Source of the DNA: Mucilaginibacter sp. CSA2-8R
Lineage (GTDB): Bacteria; Bacteroidota; Bacteroidia; Sphingobacteriales; Sphingobacteriaceae
Assembly: GCF_038806765.1 (NCBI RefSeq)
Contig: NZ_CP152389.1
Location: forward strand, 4,154,001-4,218,000
Length of the DNA: 64,000 nt
Direction: 5' to 3'
Below, piece by piece: positions 1-8,890 of the stretch. The notes under the pieces are model-generated. The model was not told where the DNA came from. It was given only the letters and a program-made list of their open reading frames with translations, and did no database searches. The translations under genes were made by a program, and so were the position numbers. Position 1 is the stretch's first letter. Every line of letters begins with the position of its first letter.

Positions 1-2410
1 ATGGGATAGATGCGCTTGCAGTGTTTAAAAACAGTACTTTATTACGAATAGCGCTTACTAAAGCGGTAACATCATATTTAAAATCGCCCGTATTTTTGTG
101 GTAACCTAACTGTAGCTCCACACCAGTGTTGCGCATACCGCCGGCGTTATCTAATGTTCCAGACCCTAAAAAGCCTAAGCTGTTCGCAGTTGGAACAACA
201 ATCATTAAGTTATCGGTCTGCCGCCTGAACAACTCTGCGGTTAAGGTAAACTTGTTTCTTAAGATACCAAAATCAACACCTACGTTTAACTGTTTGGTTT
301 TTTCCCATTCCAAATTTGGATTAGTTATACCATCAATGTAAGATGAATTTGGTGTTAATGCATTACCGAACGCATAAACGGCGGCATTGGCCTGAACCGG
401 TGCCAGGTAAGGGTAATTACCTAATGAGTTGGGATTGATACCGGTTTCGCCATAACTTGCTCTTAACTTTAGCTCGGATACGGTTTTACTGCTTTTTAAG
501 AAATCTTCCTGATCTAATTTCCAACCTACTGATGCTGCAGGGAAGTTAGCATATTTCTTTCCCGGAGCCCATATTGATAAACCATCTCTGCGTATTGATG
601 CCTGAAAGAGGTATTTACCTGCATAATCGTAATTAACACGACCTACATAGGAGGTTAAAAAGTTGCTTTCAACGCTGTTATCAGCTCCAATATTAGTAGC
701 ACCTGTTAAGGTTTTAATTAAGTTGGTAGACTGGTTACCAGTTTCAACCTGATTATTATAGTTTAACGATTGTGTTTCGAAAACCGCGGTTGCACCCAAA
801 TGATGCTTATCAAATGTTTTATCGTAGTTCAGTTGCTGAGTGAATAATTTAACCAATGTTGACTGCCTGCGATAACCTACCGATGCACTGGTTGATACAC
901 CAGTACCACCGTCGAAAAATATAGGGGTGTAATTATAAGTAGAGTTATTTAAATAATTAACTCCGAATGTAGATCTGAATTTTAGTGATGAAAGTATATT
1001 AACGTCTAAATAAGCAGATCCTAATAAGTTGAAAGAGTTAATACGGTTATTACCAACCAAAGCTGTTTCAATAGGGTTAATAGGATCTGAACCGTCAAAG
1101 CTGCTTATAGGCCCCTGAAAACCACCTACCTTAGTAGGGTCATAAACCGGAATATAAGGTGGCATTCTCAGTAAGTTGATGATTGACGTACGATTGGCCG
1201 CAAGCGTAGGATCATAACGTTGATGACTTACCGAGGTGTAAAGGTTTTGGCCAAAAGTAAATACCTTACTAATGATATGATCAGAATTGATTCGGTAATT
1301 TAAACGCTCAAAATTAAGTGCCTGCGCAATACCATTTTGTTTGAAGTAACCCGCAGAAGTGTGAAACCGCGAAACATCATTACCACCGCTTAAGCCCACA
1401 TTACTGCCTGTTAACAAAGCATTTTTTATAAAATACTCATCTTGCCAGTCGGTATTGGTTTGTGCATAAGTTTGGTTGGCACCGGCATATATAGGCGCAT
1501 TAAAGTTAGCCGGTTTAAAACGATCAATGCTCCCGTAAACGCCTAAGTTTTTGGCGTATTGCAGGTACTGATCGGTGTTTAATAAATCTAACTTTTTGAT
1601 CGGGCTTTGTACACCTGCGTAAGAATCGAGCGTAACATTTACTTTGCCGTTGCGCGAACCTTTTTTGGTAGTTACGATAATAACACCGTTGGTGGCTCTT
1701 GAGCCGTAAATGGCTGCAGTACTCGCATCTTTTAAAACGTCTACGCGTTCAATGTCTTTAGCATCATACTGTTGCAAGCCGGTGGTTAACGGAAAGCCGT
1801 CAACTACATACAACGGATCGGAAGCAAAACTTACTGAACTGATACCACGAATAGTAACCAAAGGGGCACTGCCCGGCGATCCGTTGTTGGTAACATTTAA
1901 ACCGGCAACTCTGCCCTGCAAAGCCTGGTCAATACCAGCTACGGGCAATATGGTAACCGTTGCTGCACTAACTGATGATATGGCACCTGTTACGGTAGCT
2001 CTGCGTTGTGAACCGTACCCTACCACCACAACTTCACTTAAAGAACCTGATGTTGCCTGTTTTAATTGAACTGTAATTTCTGTACGGCCACCAAGAGCTA
2101 CTTCCTGACTGGCGTAACCTACGTAGCTTATTACTAAGGTACTGTTGGCCGACGGGGCATTGATACGGAAACGGCCATTATCATCGGTAGTTTGACCGCC
2201 GGCAGTACCTTTAACTCTTACGGTTACCCCCACAAGTGCCTTACCGGTTTCATCTGTAACTACACCAGTAACCGGTACCGCCATCTTCTGATTCTGTGAT
2301 GTTAGTGGTGTTACCGGAGCAGCAATTGTTGCATCCGCAGTAGTAAGTGAAATTAGCCCGATGAGCGGGAGGCATAATTTCATTTTTTTAACAAGTAAAT
2401 AATACTGCAT
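1..2410 (-). CDS. SusC/RagA-type TonB-dependent receptor, N-terminal part (gene runs off the left edge)
   Basis: Outer-membrane receptor expected to import oligosaccharides together with a SusD lipoprotein. About 803 codons are open from the start to the window edge without a stop; full-length members have about 1000 residues, so the end of the barrel and any susD lie to the left. Reading from 2410 gives a signal peptide, then a carboxypeptidase-D-like domain (TGVVTDETGKALVGVTV, about residues 48-130), the SusC plug signature SEVVVVGYGSQRRATVTG, and plug motifs LQGRVAGLNV and YGSRATNGVIIVTTKKG. An in-frame second ATG at 2383 would shorten the signal peptide. It lacks the 34-bp element found before the 16-58 kb operons, so it is probably regulated separately. 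Confidence 0.93.
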   Translation of the reverse strand, partial: MQYYLLVKKMKLCLPLIGLISLTTADATIAAPVTPLTSQNQKMAVPVTGVVTDETGKALVGVTVRVKGTAGGQTTDDNGRFRINAPSANSTLVISYVGYASQEVALGGRTEITVQLKQATSGSLSEVVVVGYGSQRRATVTGAISSVSAATVTILPVAGIDQALQGRVAGLNVTNNGSPGSAPLVTIRGISSVSFASDPLYVVDGFPLTTGLQQYDAKDIERVDVLKDASTAAIYGSRATNGVIIVTTKKGSRNGKVNVTLDSYAGVQSPIKKLDLLNTDQYLQYAKNLGVYGSIDRFKPANFNAPIYAGANQTYAQTNTDWQDEYFIKNALLTGSNVGLSGGNDVSRFHTSAGYFKQNGIAQALNFERLNYRINSDHIISKVFTFGQNLYTSVSHQRYDPTLAANRTSIINLLRMPPYIPVYDPTKVGGFQGPISSFDGSDPINPIETALVGNNRINSFNLLGSAYLDVNILSSLKFRSTFGVNYLNNSTYNYTPIFFDGGTGVSTSASVGYRRQSTLVKLFTQQLNYDKTFDKHHLGATAVFETQSLNYNNQVETGNQSTNLIKTLTGATNIGADNSVESNFLTSYVGRVNYDYAGKYLFQASIRRDGLSIWAPGKKYANFPAASVGWKLDQEDFLKSSKTVSELKLRASYGETGINPNSLGNYPYLAPVQANAAVYAFGNALTPNSSYIDGITNPNLEWEKTKQLNVGVDFGILRNKFTLTAELFRRQTDNLMIVVPTANSLGFLGSGTLDNAGGMRNTGVELQLGYHKNTGDFKYDVTALVSAIRNKVLFLNTASASIP

Positions 2411-3184
2411 AATTAGTTTGTTAGGTTAATACTCTTTTATAATTGATTAAAATTGGAGTTGATTAGTAATGCCTGCATTGACGATGCAATACGCCATGCT
2501 AATGAGAAGTTACTCTCATAAATTATTTTTTAATAAGTGGTTATAATTGGGTTTATTCAGCGCCGAAATACTTCTGAAATCAGTGCTATTACAGAGGTCT
2601 AAAGTATGTTTATATGCCTTAGCGCAAGTATCACAAATGTTACTAATTGGGTATCCAAATGTTAAACAGCTGTATTTGTTCACGTTTTAAAACAGCCATA
2701 GCAGCACTCAAAGGCCGTTTTTAACCAAAACGCTACAAAATAGTTAAGTATGAGTTATTATAAGGTTGACGTATTTAGCTTACATTTTTCCTCGCGTTAC
2801 CAATTACGTATAGCCGTGTAATTTTATATACCTGTTGTTAAATTTCGGAGTATTTGAAAGTTGTTAAGACTCGTAATATTCAGGTACTGTTAGCAAATAA
2901 CAAGGCCTTTAAATCATTTAATTTAAAGGCCTTGTTATTTGCTGAGTGCTATACTAACAGTAAGTTTTTGAAAAAATATACTTAAAGAATGGCGCTGGAT
3001 TTAACTAAATATTCACGTTTTTTTCTTTTAAACACTTCACATAAACAGTTAAAAAAAGCTATTGAAAATACTACTGGCTTATAACATTACTGTAATTCCC
3101 TTGCTATGATATAACAGCTATGATAAGTCTGCCGCTTTTCAGCTAAGTTTTATCAGAACTAAACTTTGCGCCAAAACCTCCTAT
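2411..3184. other. Intergenic region between the left susC and the GH43 gene
   Basis: A 774-bp gap with no convincing ORF on either strand. It must hold the promoter of the susC-like gene starting at 2410. The only clear structure is the long perfect hairpin at 2892-2943, annotated separately. No copy of the 34-bp operator seen further right is present. Confidence 0.6.
2892..2943. terminator. 23-bp perfect inverted repeat, putative bidirectional terminator
   Basis: Arms 2892-2914 and 2921-2943 are exact reverse complements around a 6-nt loop. The central GC block is AAGGCCTT. There is no run of T immediately after the stem on either strand, but the outer part of each 3' arm is T-rich (TTGTTATTTG). 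It lies about 240 bp past the stop of the minus-strand GH43 gene, so termination of that transcript is the likely role; a small palindromic repeat element is the alternative. Confidence 0.55.
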
Positions 3185-4660
3185 TTATTTCAGGCCGAGA
3201 TATGTTTTGAAATTCCATTTAGAATTATCACTATCCATATTGAATTTGGCAAGTGTTGGAGTGCTATCACCCAAAGAAACCAATGCCAGTCTGTCTTTTG
3301 ACTGAGGCACCAGTTTAGGCATGATCCGGTAAGTGCCATCGGTGAGCTGATCGATCTGCCAGAGTTGCTCAGGTGCCCCGGTAAATGACGGAACCGTTAC
3401 TACCTCGGCTTCTGCAGTTGCGGCAAGAGCTCTCTCTGTACCAGTTATAATTATTTTATAATAAGGTGCTCCTAAATATCCACCAGCACCCGGAACCGCT
3501 TGAATGGTCCATTGCTGATGCGGGCGATGCATGTAATCGCCTGTCCGTACATTAATGTTGCCAGTTGGCCAGGTATTAAGTACATCCGCCAGCTCCTGTG
3601 GCGGAACCGGTTTAACCGGTTCATCAGCGTCGCGGTCCGGTCTGCGCATGCCGCCCGACATACGTACAAAATCAACGCCTAATTCAAGCGCGTATCCCCT
3701 TCTTTCTGATTCTATCTCATAAGTTCCTTCTTTAAAGTTGTTGCCGGCAACAGGCCATCCGTTTTTCCATAGTAAAGGGCGTATACCTAATACACTACGG
3801 CCACTTTGATCCAAGTCGGCCTCATAATGGCAAGACATTTTTTGAACGCCGTTTTCCTGAACTATGCGCCCGAAATGCCCAGGGCCAATAAGCCGGCTAC
3901 CGGCAGCCAGAACCATTTTACCCCCGCCTTTCAGCATATCACGCCCTACATTGTCGAGGTAAGGACCGGTTACCTTTCTTGATCGGCCAACCACAATATT
4001 ATAGGTGGAATTTGCACCATCACAGCATGTGCCATGCGTACCCAGCAAGTAGTACCAGCCATCCTGATAGATTAAGTCAGTAGCTTCGCAATCGATTGCA
4101 ATATTGATCGACTTGTTACCTGCTTTACGCATTCCGGTGCGAGGGTCTAATTCAATCAAACGAATAAAACCAAAGTAAGTACCATAGGATAACCAGAGCC
4201 GGCCATCTTTAGGATCTAACAGCAAGCCGGGATCTATAGCGTCATTATCTTCTAAACCATCAGATGAAGCCACTACCACTGGCTGCGAGTACTTAAAATC
4301 AGGTGATTTAGGATCGAGTGTTTTGTTCCACATAGTGAGTATTTTCCCGTTATGTCCGCCGCCTAAGCCTCCGCCAGTTTCACCATATACAACCAGGAAA
4401 CGGTCACCTATTTTCACTACATCAGGTGCAGCACCGCCGCCTGGCCTTTCCGCGCCCGGGTTCCAGGTCCAGCCATCTGCTGATATCAGACCGCCGCCGC
4501 GTGTGCCAAAGGTATAGTACTTTCCATCACACGCTGTAATCGTTGACGGATCGTGTATAAAGGGTTTTCCTACCTGTGCAGTAAGCTGCCTTGTTGAACA
4601 AAGCGTAAACAACGTTATAATAAGTGCTAATCTTAATTTAATTATATTTTGAATTGGCAT
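3185..4660 (-). CDS. Secreted glycoside hydrolase family 43 enzyme with C-terminal ricin-like lectin domain (arabinanase-like)
   Basis: Probably hydrolyses alpha-L-arabinan or a related pentose polymer in the periplasm or at the cell surface. I chose the ATG at 4660 because it starts a clean signal peptide (MPIQNIIKLRLALIITLFTL...LTAQ); a longer reading to 4756 overlaps the upstream gene and adds no signal. The five-bladed propeller carries the GH43 acids: HDPSTI (general base), DAIDPGLLLD (pKa modulator) and CEATDLIY (acid). The C-terminal roughly 150 residues contain three W-centred repeats (HQQWTI, EQLWQID, SKWNFK) typical of a beta-trefoil carbohydrate-binding module. It follows the accessory protein gene by 32 bp, so the two are probably cotranscribed. 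The exact substrate is unproven. Confidence 0.85.
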   Translation of the reverse strand: MPIQNIIKLRLALIITLFTLCSTRQLTAQVGKPFIHDPSTITACDGKYYTFGTRGGGLISADGWTWNPGAERPGGGAAPDVVKIGDRFLVVYGETGGGLGGGHNGKILTMWNKTLDPKSPDFKYSQPVVVASSDGLEDNDAIDPGLLLDPKDGRLWLSYGTYFGFIRLIELDPRTGMRKAGNKSINIAIDCEATDLIYQDGWYYLLGTHGTCCDGANSTYNIVVGRSRKVTGPYLDNVGRDMLKGGGKMVLAAGSRLIGPGHFGRIVQENGVQKMSCHYEADLDQSGRSVLGIRPLLWKNGWPVAGNNFKEGTYEIESERRGYALELGVDFVRMSGGMRRPDRDADEPVKPVPPQELADVLNTWPTGNINVRTGDYMHRPHQQWTIQAVPGAGGYLGAPYYKIIITGTERALAATAEAEVVTVPSFTGAPEQLWQIDQLTDGTYRIMPKLVPQSKDRLALVSLGDSTPTLAKFNMDSDNSKWNFKTYLGLK

Positions 4661-4692
4661 ACAAATGAGATATAATACAGGGTGATCAGCTA

Positions 4693-5430
4693 CTATTGAT
4701 AACTTACGGTAAGGTCTTTGAGCGGCTCGCCTTTGCTGTCTAAAAAGCGGACGCAAAAATCGCTCATTCCGGGACCATTAATTACAGCTCCGCGTACAAT
4801 GTTTTTTCCTTTATGCAGGGTGAGGCGGGTAGATACACCATCGTCCATTACCATACGTCTGTCGCCTGATAGCAGCAGGGTCTCTTTTTCATTTACCCAC
4901 CACATAGATGCTGAATTTGATCCAACTGCCAACCTAACGTCCTTCATCTCGCGGGGACTGTTTACCACCGTTACCGTCCAAAACAAAACACCATAAACCT
5001 GCTTTTTTAAACCGGAGGCAAACCGGAAGAGCTTTACATTAAAATTTTTACTCTCTAATGCATGCCAGGCAAGTTGCTGCCCATCTGCCATCACTTTTTC
5101 ACCATTTTTGGGTATAACCGAAAACTGATTTGGAAAATATTCCTTCGTGAACGCTTTTTTCAAGTAACTGTCGGTAAAGACAACGTTGCTTCGGTTGGGC
5201 TTATTAATAGGCTCCAGAAGCAGCCATCTGTGGATAAAACCTTCAGCGTCGGGTGTGATTTTTGCTGCTGTTGCCGAAGTAAAGTAAGATGTTAAATTTT
5301 GTGTTGTATCACTTTTAACAACTACAGTAGCCGGATTGCCAGTGTGGGCTGATGAGCTTTCTACTCCTGCACTAAGCAAAATTGCAAAGCCCACCGCCGG
5401 CAGCAAGACCTGGCGCTTAATTTTTATCAT
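4693..5430 (-). CDS. Secreted accessory protein with jelly-roll-like fold, partner of GH43
   Basis: A 245-residue protein with an N-terminal signal peptide (residues 1-29, ending SSAH). The RWLLLEPI motif near residue 69 and the PKNGEKVMADGQ..W segment resemble domains often attached to Bacteroidota hemicellulases and esterases. The second half (WWVNEKETLLLSGDRRM, LHKGKNIVRGAV) reads like a PA14/galactose-binding-type beta sandwich in which an extra domain contributes sugar binding. There are no evident catalytic residues. It is the first gene of a two-gene unit with the GH43 enzyme, so a carbohydrate-binding helper role is inferred. I do not assign it to a named family with confidence. Confidence 0.7.
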   Translation of the reverse strand: MIKIKRQVLLPAVGFAILLSAGVESSSAHTGNPATVVVKSDTTQNLTSYFTSATAAKITPDAEGFIHRWLLLEPINKPNRSNVVFTDSYLKKAFTKEYFPNQFSVIPKNGEKVMADGQQLAWHALESKNFNVKLFRFASGLKKQVYGVLFWTVTVVNSPREMKDVRLAVGSNSASMWWVNEKETLLLSGDRRMVMDDGVSTRLTLHKGKNIVRGAVINGPGMSDFCVRFLDSKGEPLKDLTVSYQ

Positions 5431-5822
5431 GATATTTTATAGTTTATAATGGTTGCTTTAGCGAGAGATGATAACATCTTTCTGTAAATCTAATAAAAAT
5501 AAACTTTCTCTTAACTGCTAATATTGGTGTAAAATATTTTTAATACACCAGACTTAAAGCTATGGGTTGGTAAGCTTACATGTGTTTGACGAACAGCTTT
5601 CGTTGATGTTAATAAAAAGACATCAAGCCGTATTTTCAAAACACTGAAAACAACCACACATGATAAAGAAAGAATGCCTGATACAAGCAATCATGAAAAA
5701 GCAAAGAATTATAACCCAAAAACGGGCATTCTCTCAAATATTCACAAACAAAAAAGCATCCCTCTGTCATACTGTAAAGTACGAATCCGAAACAGAACCG
5801 CCTCTTTTGGCGTTCGTTTTTT
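5431..5822. other. Divergent intergenic region before the GH43 unit and uvrA2
   Basis: A 392-bp AT-rich gap that should hold promoters in both directions. On the plus strand it contains a possible leader ORF (ATG at 5660 or 5693, open to 5860, overlapping the uvrA2 start in another frame) and a hairpin followed by six T immediately before the uvrA2 ATG. A 15-bp stretch at 5468-5482 is a weak partial match to the 34-bp operator of the large regulon; I do not count it as a site. Confidence 0.5.
5795..5822 (+). terminator. Terminator-like hairpin abutting the uvrA2 start codon
   Basis: The arms GAACCGCC (5795-5802) and GGCGTTC (5809-5815) pair with one bulged C around the loop TCTTTT. They are followed by GTTTTTT and then directly by the ATG at 5823. 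The shape is that of an intrinsic terminator on the plus strand. Its position suggests attenuation of the uvrA2 gene, or the end of a short upstream transcript. Confidence 0.5.
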
Positions 5823-8342
5823 ATGGACAAAACAGACCTGACCGGCTTTGTACGCGTTAAAGGCGCAAGGGAGCATAACCTGAAAAACATTAGTGTAGAT
5901 ATCCCGCGTGATGCGCTGGTTGTTTTTACCGGTGTTTCTGGCTCAGGTAAATCATCGCTCGCCTTTGGTACGTTATATGCCGAGGCGCAGCGACGCTATC
6001 TGGAGTCGGTATCGCCTTACGCCCGCAGGCTCTTCAATCAAATGTCTATTCCCGAAGTGGATGACATTGAAGGCTTGCCGCCGGCAGTGGCTTTACAGCA
6101 GCAGCGCGGCGCCGTGAGTACGCGTTCTTCGGTAGGTAGTGTAACCACCATATCTAACCTGTTAAGGATGCTTTACTCCCGTGCCGGTGATTATCCTGCC
6201 GGCCAGGACATTATTTATGCGGAGTCTTTTTCTGCCAACACGCCTGAAGGTGCCTGCACCGAGTGCCATGGCCTTGGCCGTGTTTACCAGGTTACTGAAC
6301 AGTCTATGGTTCCGGATGATAGCCTGACTATCCGCCAAAAAGCGGTAGCAGCCTGGCCAACCGCCTGGGGCGGACAAAACCAGCGCGATATACTAACATC
6401 CATGGGCATTAATGTAGATGTGCCCTGGCGTGAACTTCCTAAAAAAACAAGAGACTGGATTTTATTTACCGATGAACAGCCCCAGCTACCTGTTTACCCG
6501 GGGCTGGATCTTGAAAAAACCCAAAAAGCAATTAAGCATAAGCGGCAACCCGATTATATGGGCACTTTTACCGGTGTAAAGCGTTATGTGATGCAGACTT
6601 TTGCCACTACGCAAAGTCAGCTGATGAAAAAACGCGTCGCGCAATATATGCTAAGCAGTGAGTGCCCGCTTTGCCTGGGTAAACGCCTCCGGAAAGAGTC
6701 ATTGTCGGTAAAATTTGCTGGTTTGGATATCGCCGATATGTCTAAACAAACATTAGCCCAACTACACCAGCTATTTGAGCCGTATGCTGCTGGCCAAATG
6801 CAAAGCGGACAACATGCCGACCATCCTGAAAAATTAATTGTTACCCGGCGTATTGCCCAAGATTTATGCGCACGCCTCAATATTATGCTCGACCTGGGTT
6901 TAGGCTATTTGACGCCGGAACGCAATACGCCCACCCTATCACCAGGCGAATTACAGCGTTTGCGACTGGCTACGCAGGTTCGGTCTAACCTGTTTGGTGT
7001 AGTCTATGTGCTTGATGAGCCCTCCGCCGGTTTGCACCCTGCCGATACTGCCTCTTTGCTGCGTGCCCTGGATAAGCTTAAGGTCGCAGGTAATTCCCTG
7101 TTTGTTGTTGAGCATGAAATTGATATTATACGGCATGCAGATTGGATTATTGACGTTGGCCCCGGCGCCGGCCAGCATGGCGGACAGATATTATATAGCG
7201 GCAGGCCGGATGGTTTGCAGAAAGTTGAAAGCAGTATTACACGAAAATATATCTATAATGAAAGCGCAAAAGTAACCGGCCCGGTGCGTAAACCCAATGG
7301 CTGGCTAAAGCTGGAAGGTTTAACCAGAAATAATTTAAATGAACTGGATGCCGCTTTTCCGCTTGGCGTACTGACCAGCGTAACCGGAGTATCCGGTTCA
7401 GGAAAAAGCACCCTGGTTAGCCAGGTATTGGTTGAGCTGGTAGCAGCACAATTGGGGCTTAAATTAACAGAGGCGGAGGAAGAAACAGACCCGCTGGCAG
7501 ACGAAAGGGTGATAACCCTGGGCGGACAAATTACTGATGGCATGCAGCACATCAAACGGCTGGTGGTGGTGGATCAAAAGCCTATCGGCCGTACGCCGAG
7601 GTCTAACCTGGCTACGTATACCGGTTTATTTGACCATGTCCGTAAACTATTTGCGGCTACTAAACTTGCCAAAAGCCGAAAGTATGATGCCGGCCGGTTC
7701 TCTTTCAATGTGGTGAAAGGCCGGTGCCCGCATTGTGAAGGTGAGGGCTTTGTGATGATTGAACTATTATTTTTACCCAGCGTATATGCCCCTTGTCCTA
7801 CCTGTGATGGTACCCGTTATAACTCGCAAACGCTGGAGGTATTGTATAAAGACAAGAACATTGCAGACGTACTAAACATGACGGTTGATGAAGCAGCTGA
7901 TTTTTTTGATGAAGAACTTGCTATCAGCCGGGCCTTGCAAGTGGTGAGCGAGGTGGGGCTGGGTTACCTGCGCCTTGGGCAATCAGCCACCGAGCTTTCG
8001 GGCGGCGAGGCACAGCGGATTAAGCTGGCCACCGAGTTACAACGGGCGCAACACGGCCAAACGCTTTACATACTGGATGAGCCCACCACAGGACTTCACC
8101 CGTCTGACGTAGAACGGTTGCTAAAGCAATGTAACCGTTTGGTTGATGCAGGTAATACCGTGATTGCTATTGAACATGATATGATGGTGGTTGCTAAAAG
8201 TGATTGGGTAGTTGACATTGGTCCTGATGCTGGTGACAAAGGTGGCACCATAGTGGCTCAAGGTATTCCTGAAGATGTTGCTAATAGTAAACAAAGCAAA
8301 ACGGCACCGTATCTGCGCAACACAATCCACAGTAAATCATAA
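5823..8342 (+). CDS. UvrA2-type (class II) UvrA-like ABC ATPase
   Basis: An excinuclease-like ATPase of 839 residues, shorter than canonical UvrA (about 940), as expected for class II proteins that lack the UvrB-binding domain. Both ABC halves are complete: Walker A GVSGSGKSS at 37-45 and GVSGSGKST near 522-530, signatures LSPGELQRLRLATQ near 372 and LSGGEAQRIKLATEL near 725, and Walker B VLDEPSAGLHP and ILDEPTTGLHP. Zinc-finger cysteine pairs are present (CTECHGLG, CPLCLGK; CPHCEGEG, CPTCDGT). The family is linked to tolerance of DNA-damaging or DNA-binding compounds rather than to core repair. It stands alone, preceded by a terminator-like hairpin. Confidence 0.9.
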   Translation: MDKTDLTGFVRVKGAREHNLKNISVDIPRDALVVFTGVSGSGKSSLAFGTLYAEAQRRYLESVSPYARRLFNQMSIPEVDDIEGLPPAVALQQQRGAVSTRSSVGSVTTISNLLRMLYSRAGDYPAGQDIIYAESFSANTPEGACTECHGLGRVYQVTEQSMVPDDSLTIRQKAVAAWPTAWGGQNQRDILTSMGINVDVPWRELPKKTRDWILFTDEQPQLPVYPGLDLEKTQKAIKHKRQPDYMGTFTGVKRYVMQTFATTQSQLMKKRVAQYMLSSECPLCLGKRLRKESLSVKFAGLDIADMSKQTLAQLHQLFEPYAAGQMQSGQHADHPEKLIVTRRIAQDLCARLNIMLDLGLGYLTPERNTPTLSPGELQRLRLATQVRSNLFGVVYVLDEPSAGLHPADTASLLRALDKLKVAGNSLFVVEHEIDIIRHADWIIDVGPGAGQHGGQILYSGRPDGLQKVESSITRKYIYNESAKVTGPVRKPNGWLKLEGLTRNNLNELDAAFPLGVLTSVTGVSGSGKSTLVSQVLVELVAAQLGLKLTEAEEETDPLADERVITLGGQITDGMQHIKRLVVVDQKPIGRTPRSNLATYTGLFDHVRKLFAATKLAKSRKYDAGRFSFNVVKGRCPHCEGEGFVMIELLFLPSVYAPCPTCDGTRYNSQTLEVLYKDKNIADVLNMTVDEAADFFDEELAISRALQVVSEVGLGYLRLGQSATELSGGEAQRIKLATELQRAQHGQTLYILDEPTTGLHPSDVERLLKQCNRLVDAGNTVIAIEHDMMVVAKSDWVVDIGPDAGDKGGTIVAQGIPEDVANSKQSKTAPYLRNTIHSKS

Positions 8343-8890
8343 TAAATAACGAGGTATCTTTTTTCTGGTAAGCTTGATAATATCCTGTTTACAGACTGCC
8401 ATGCATTATTATGGTAACGCATGGTGTTCTTTGCCATCAAGCATATTGCTAAACTTCTGGCCATTCAATTTGTCAGTAGCTCATATTTTTTATTTGACGG
8501 ATTAATTAATACGTTGAAGGTTACACCGATGTCTTATCCATTCGCAGTGGATGCTTGCCGGTGAACTGTTACAGGTCGCAGTTGCAAAGGTGTCGTCTTT
8601 TCACCAGCGTCAACAAATAACAAAAAGATGAAATGGTAAGGTTTACAGAAGTTTTTCTGTTTTGCATTATTGGGCCACGCGGTTAACGATGTATGAATAC
8701 CATGGCTTTAGCTTGTTAAATGTGGCTGATATATTTCACCCATGGTCATATTATAGAAACTCCGTAGTTATAAGCAACCCGAAACTCATAGGTAAGCGAA
8801 TTTGATAGCTTACATTAACATACTAAAAAGGTCCATCAAAACCCGTTCATTTATCTTATCTGGGCTTAACTTTCCTCCGGTTGAACAGTT
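8343..8890. other. Convergent intergenic gap
   Basis: A 548-bp gap between the stop of the plus-strand uvrA2 gene and the stop of the minus-strand Hsp70-like gene. I found no credible coding region and no strong hairpin with a T-run. Short palindromic words such as CCATGC...GCATGG near 8399 are too short to call. Confidence 0.5.

Noticed and set aside
1710..2069. 119-codon plus-strand ORF inside the left susC gene
   Set aside because: It is antisense to well-conserved plug-domain sequence on the minus strand and resembles no known protein; a reading-frame shadow.
5468..5482. Partial match (13 of 15) to the regulon operator before the GH43 unit
   Set aside because: Only the first half-site resembles the element; no second AGTA core lies 21 bp away and the position is too close to the start codon. 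I do not count it as a sixth copy.
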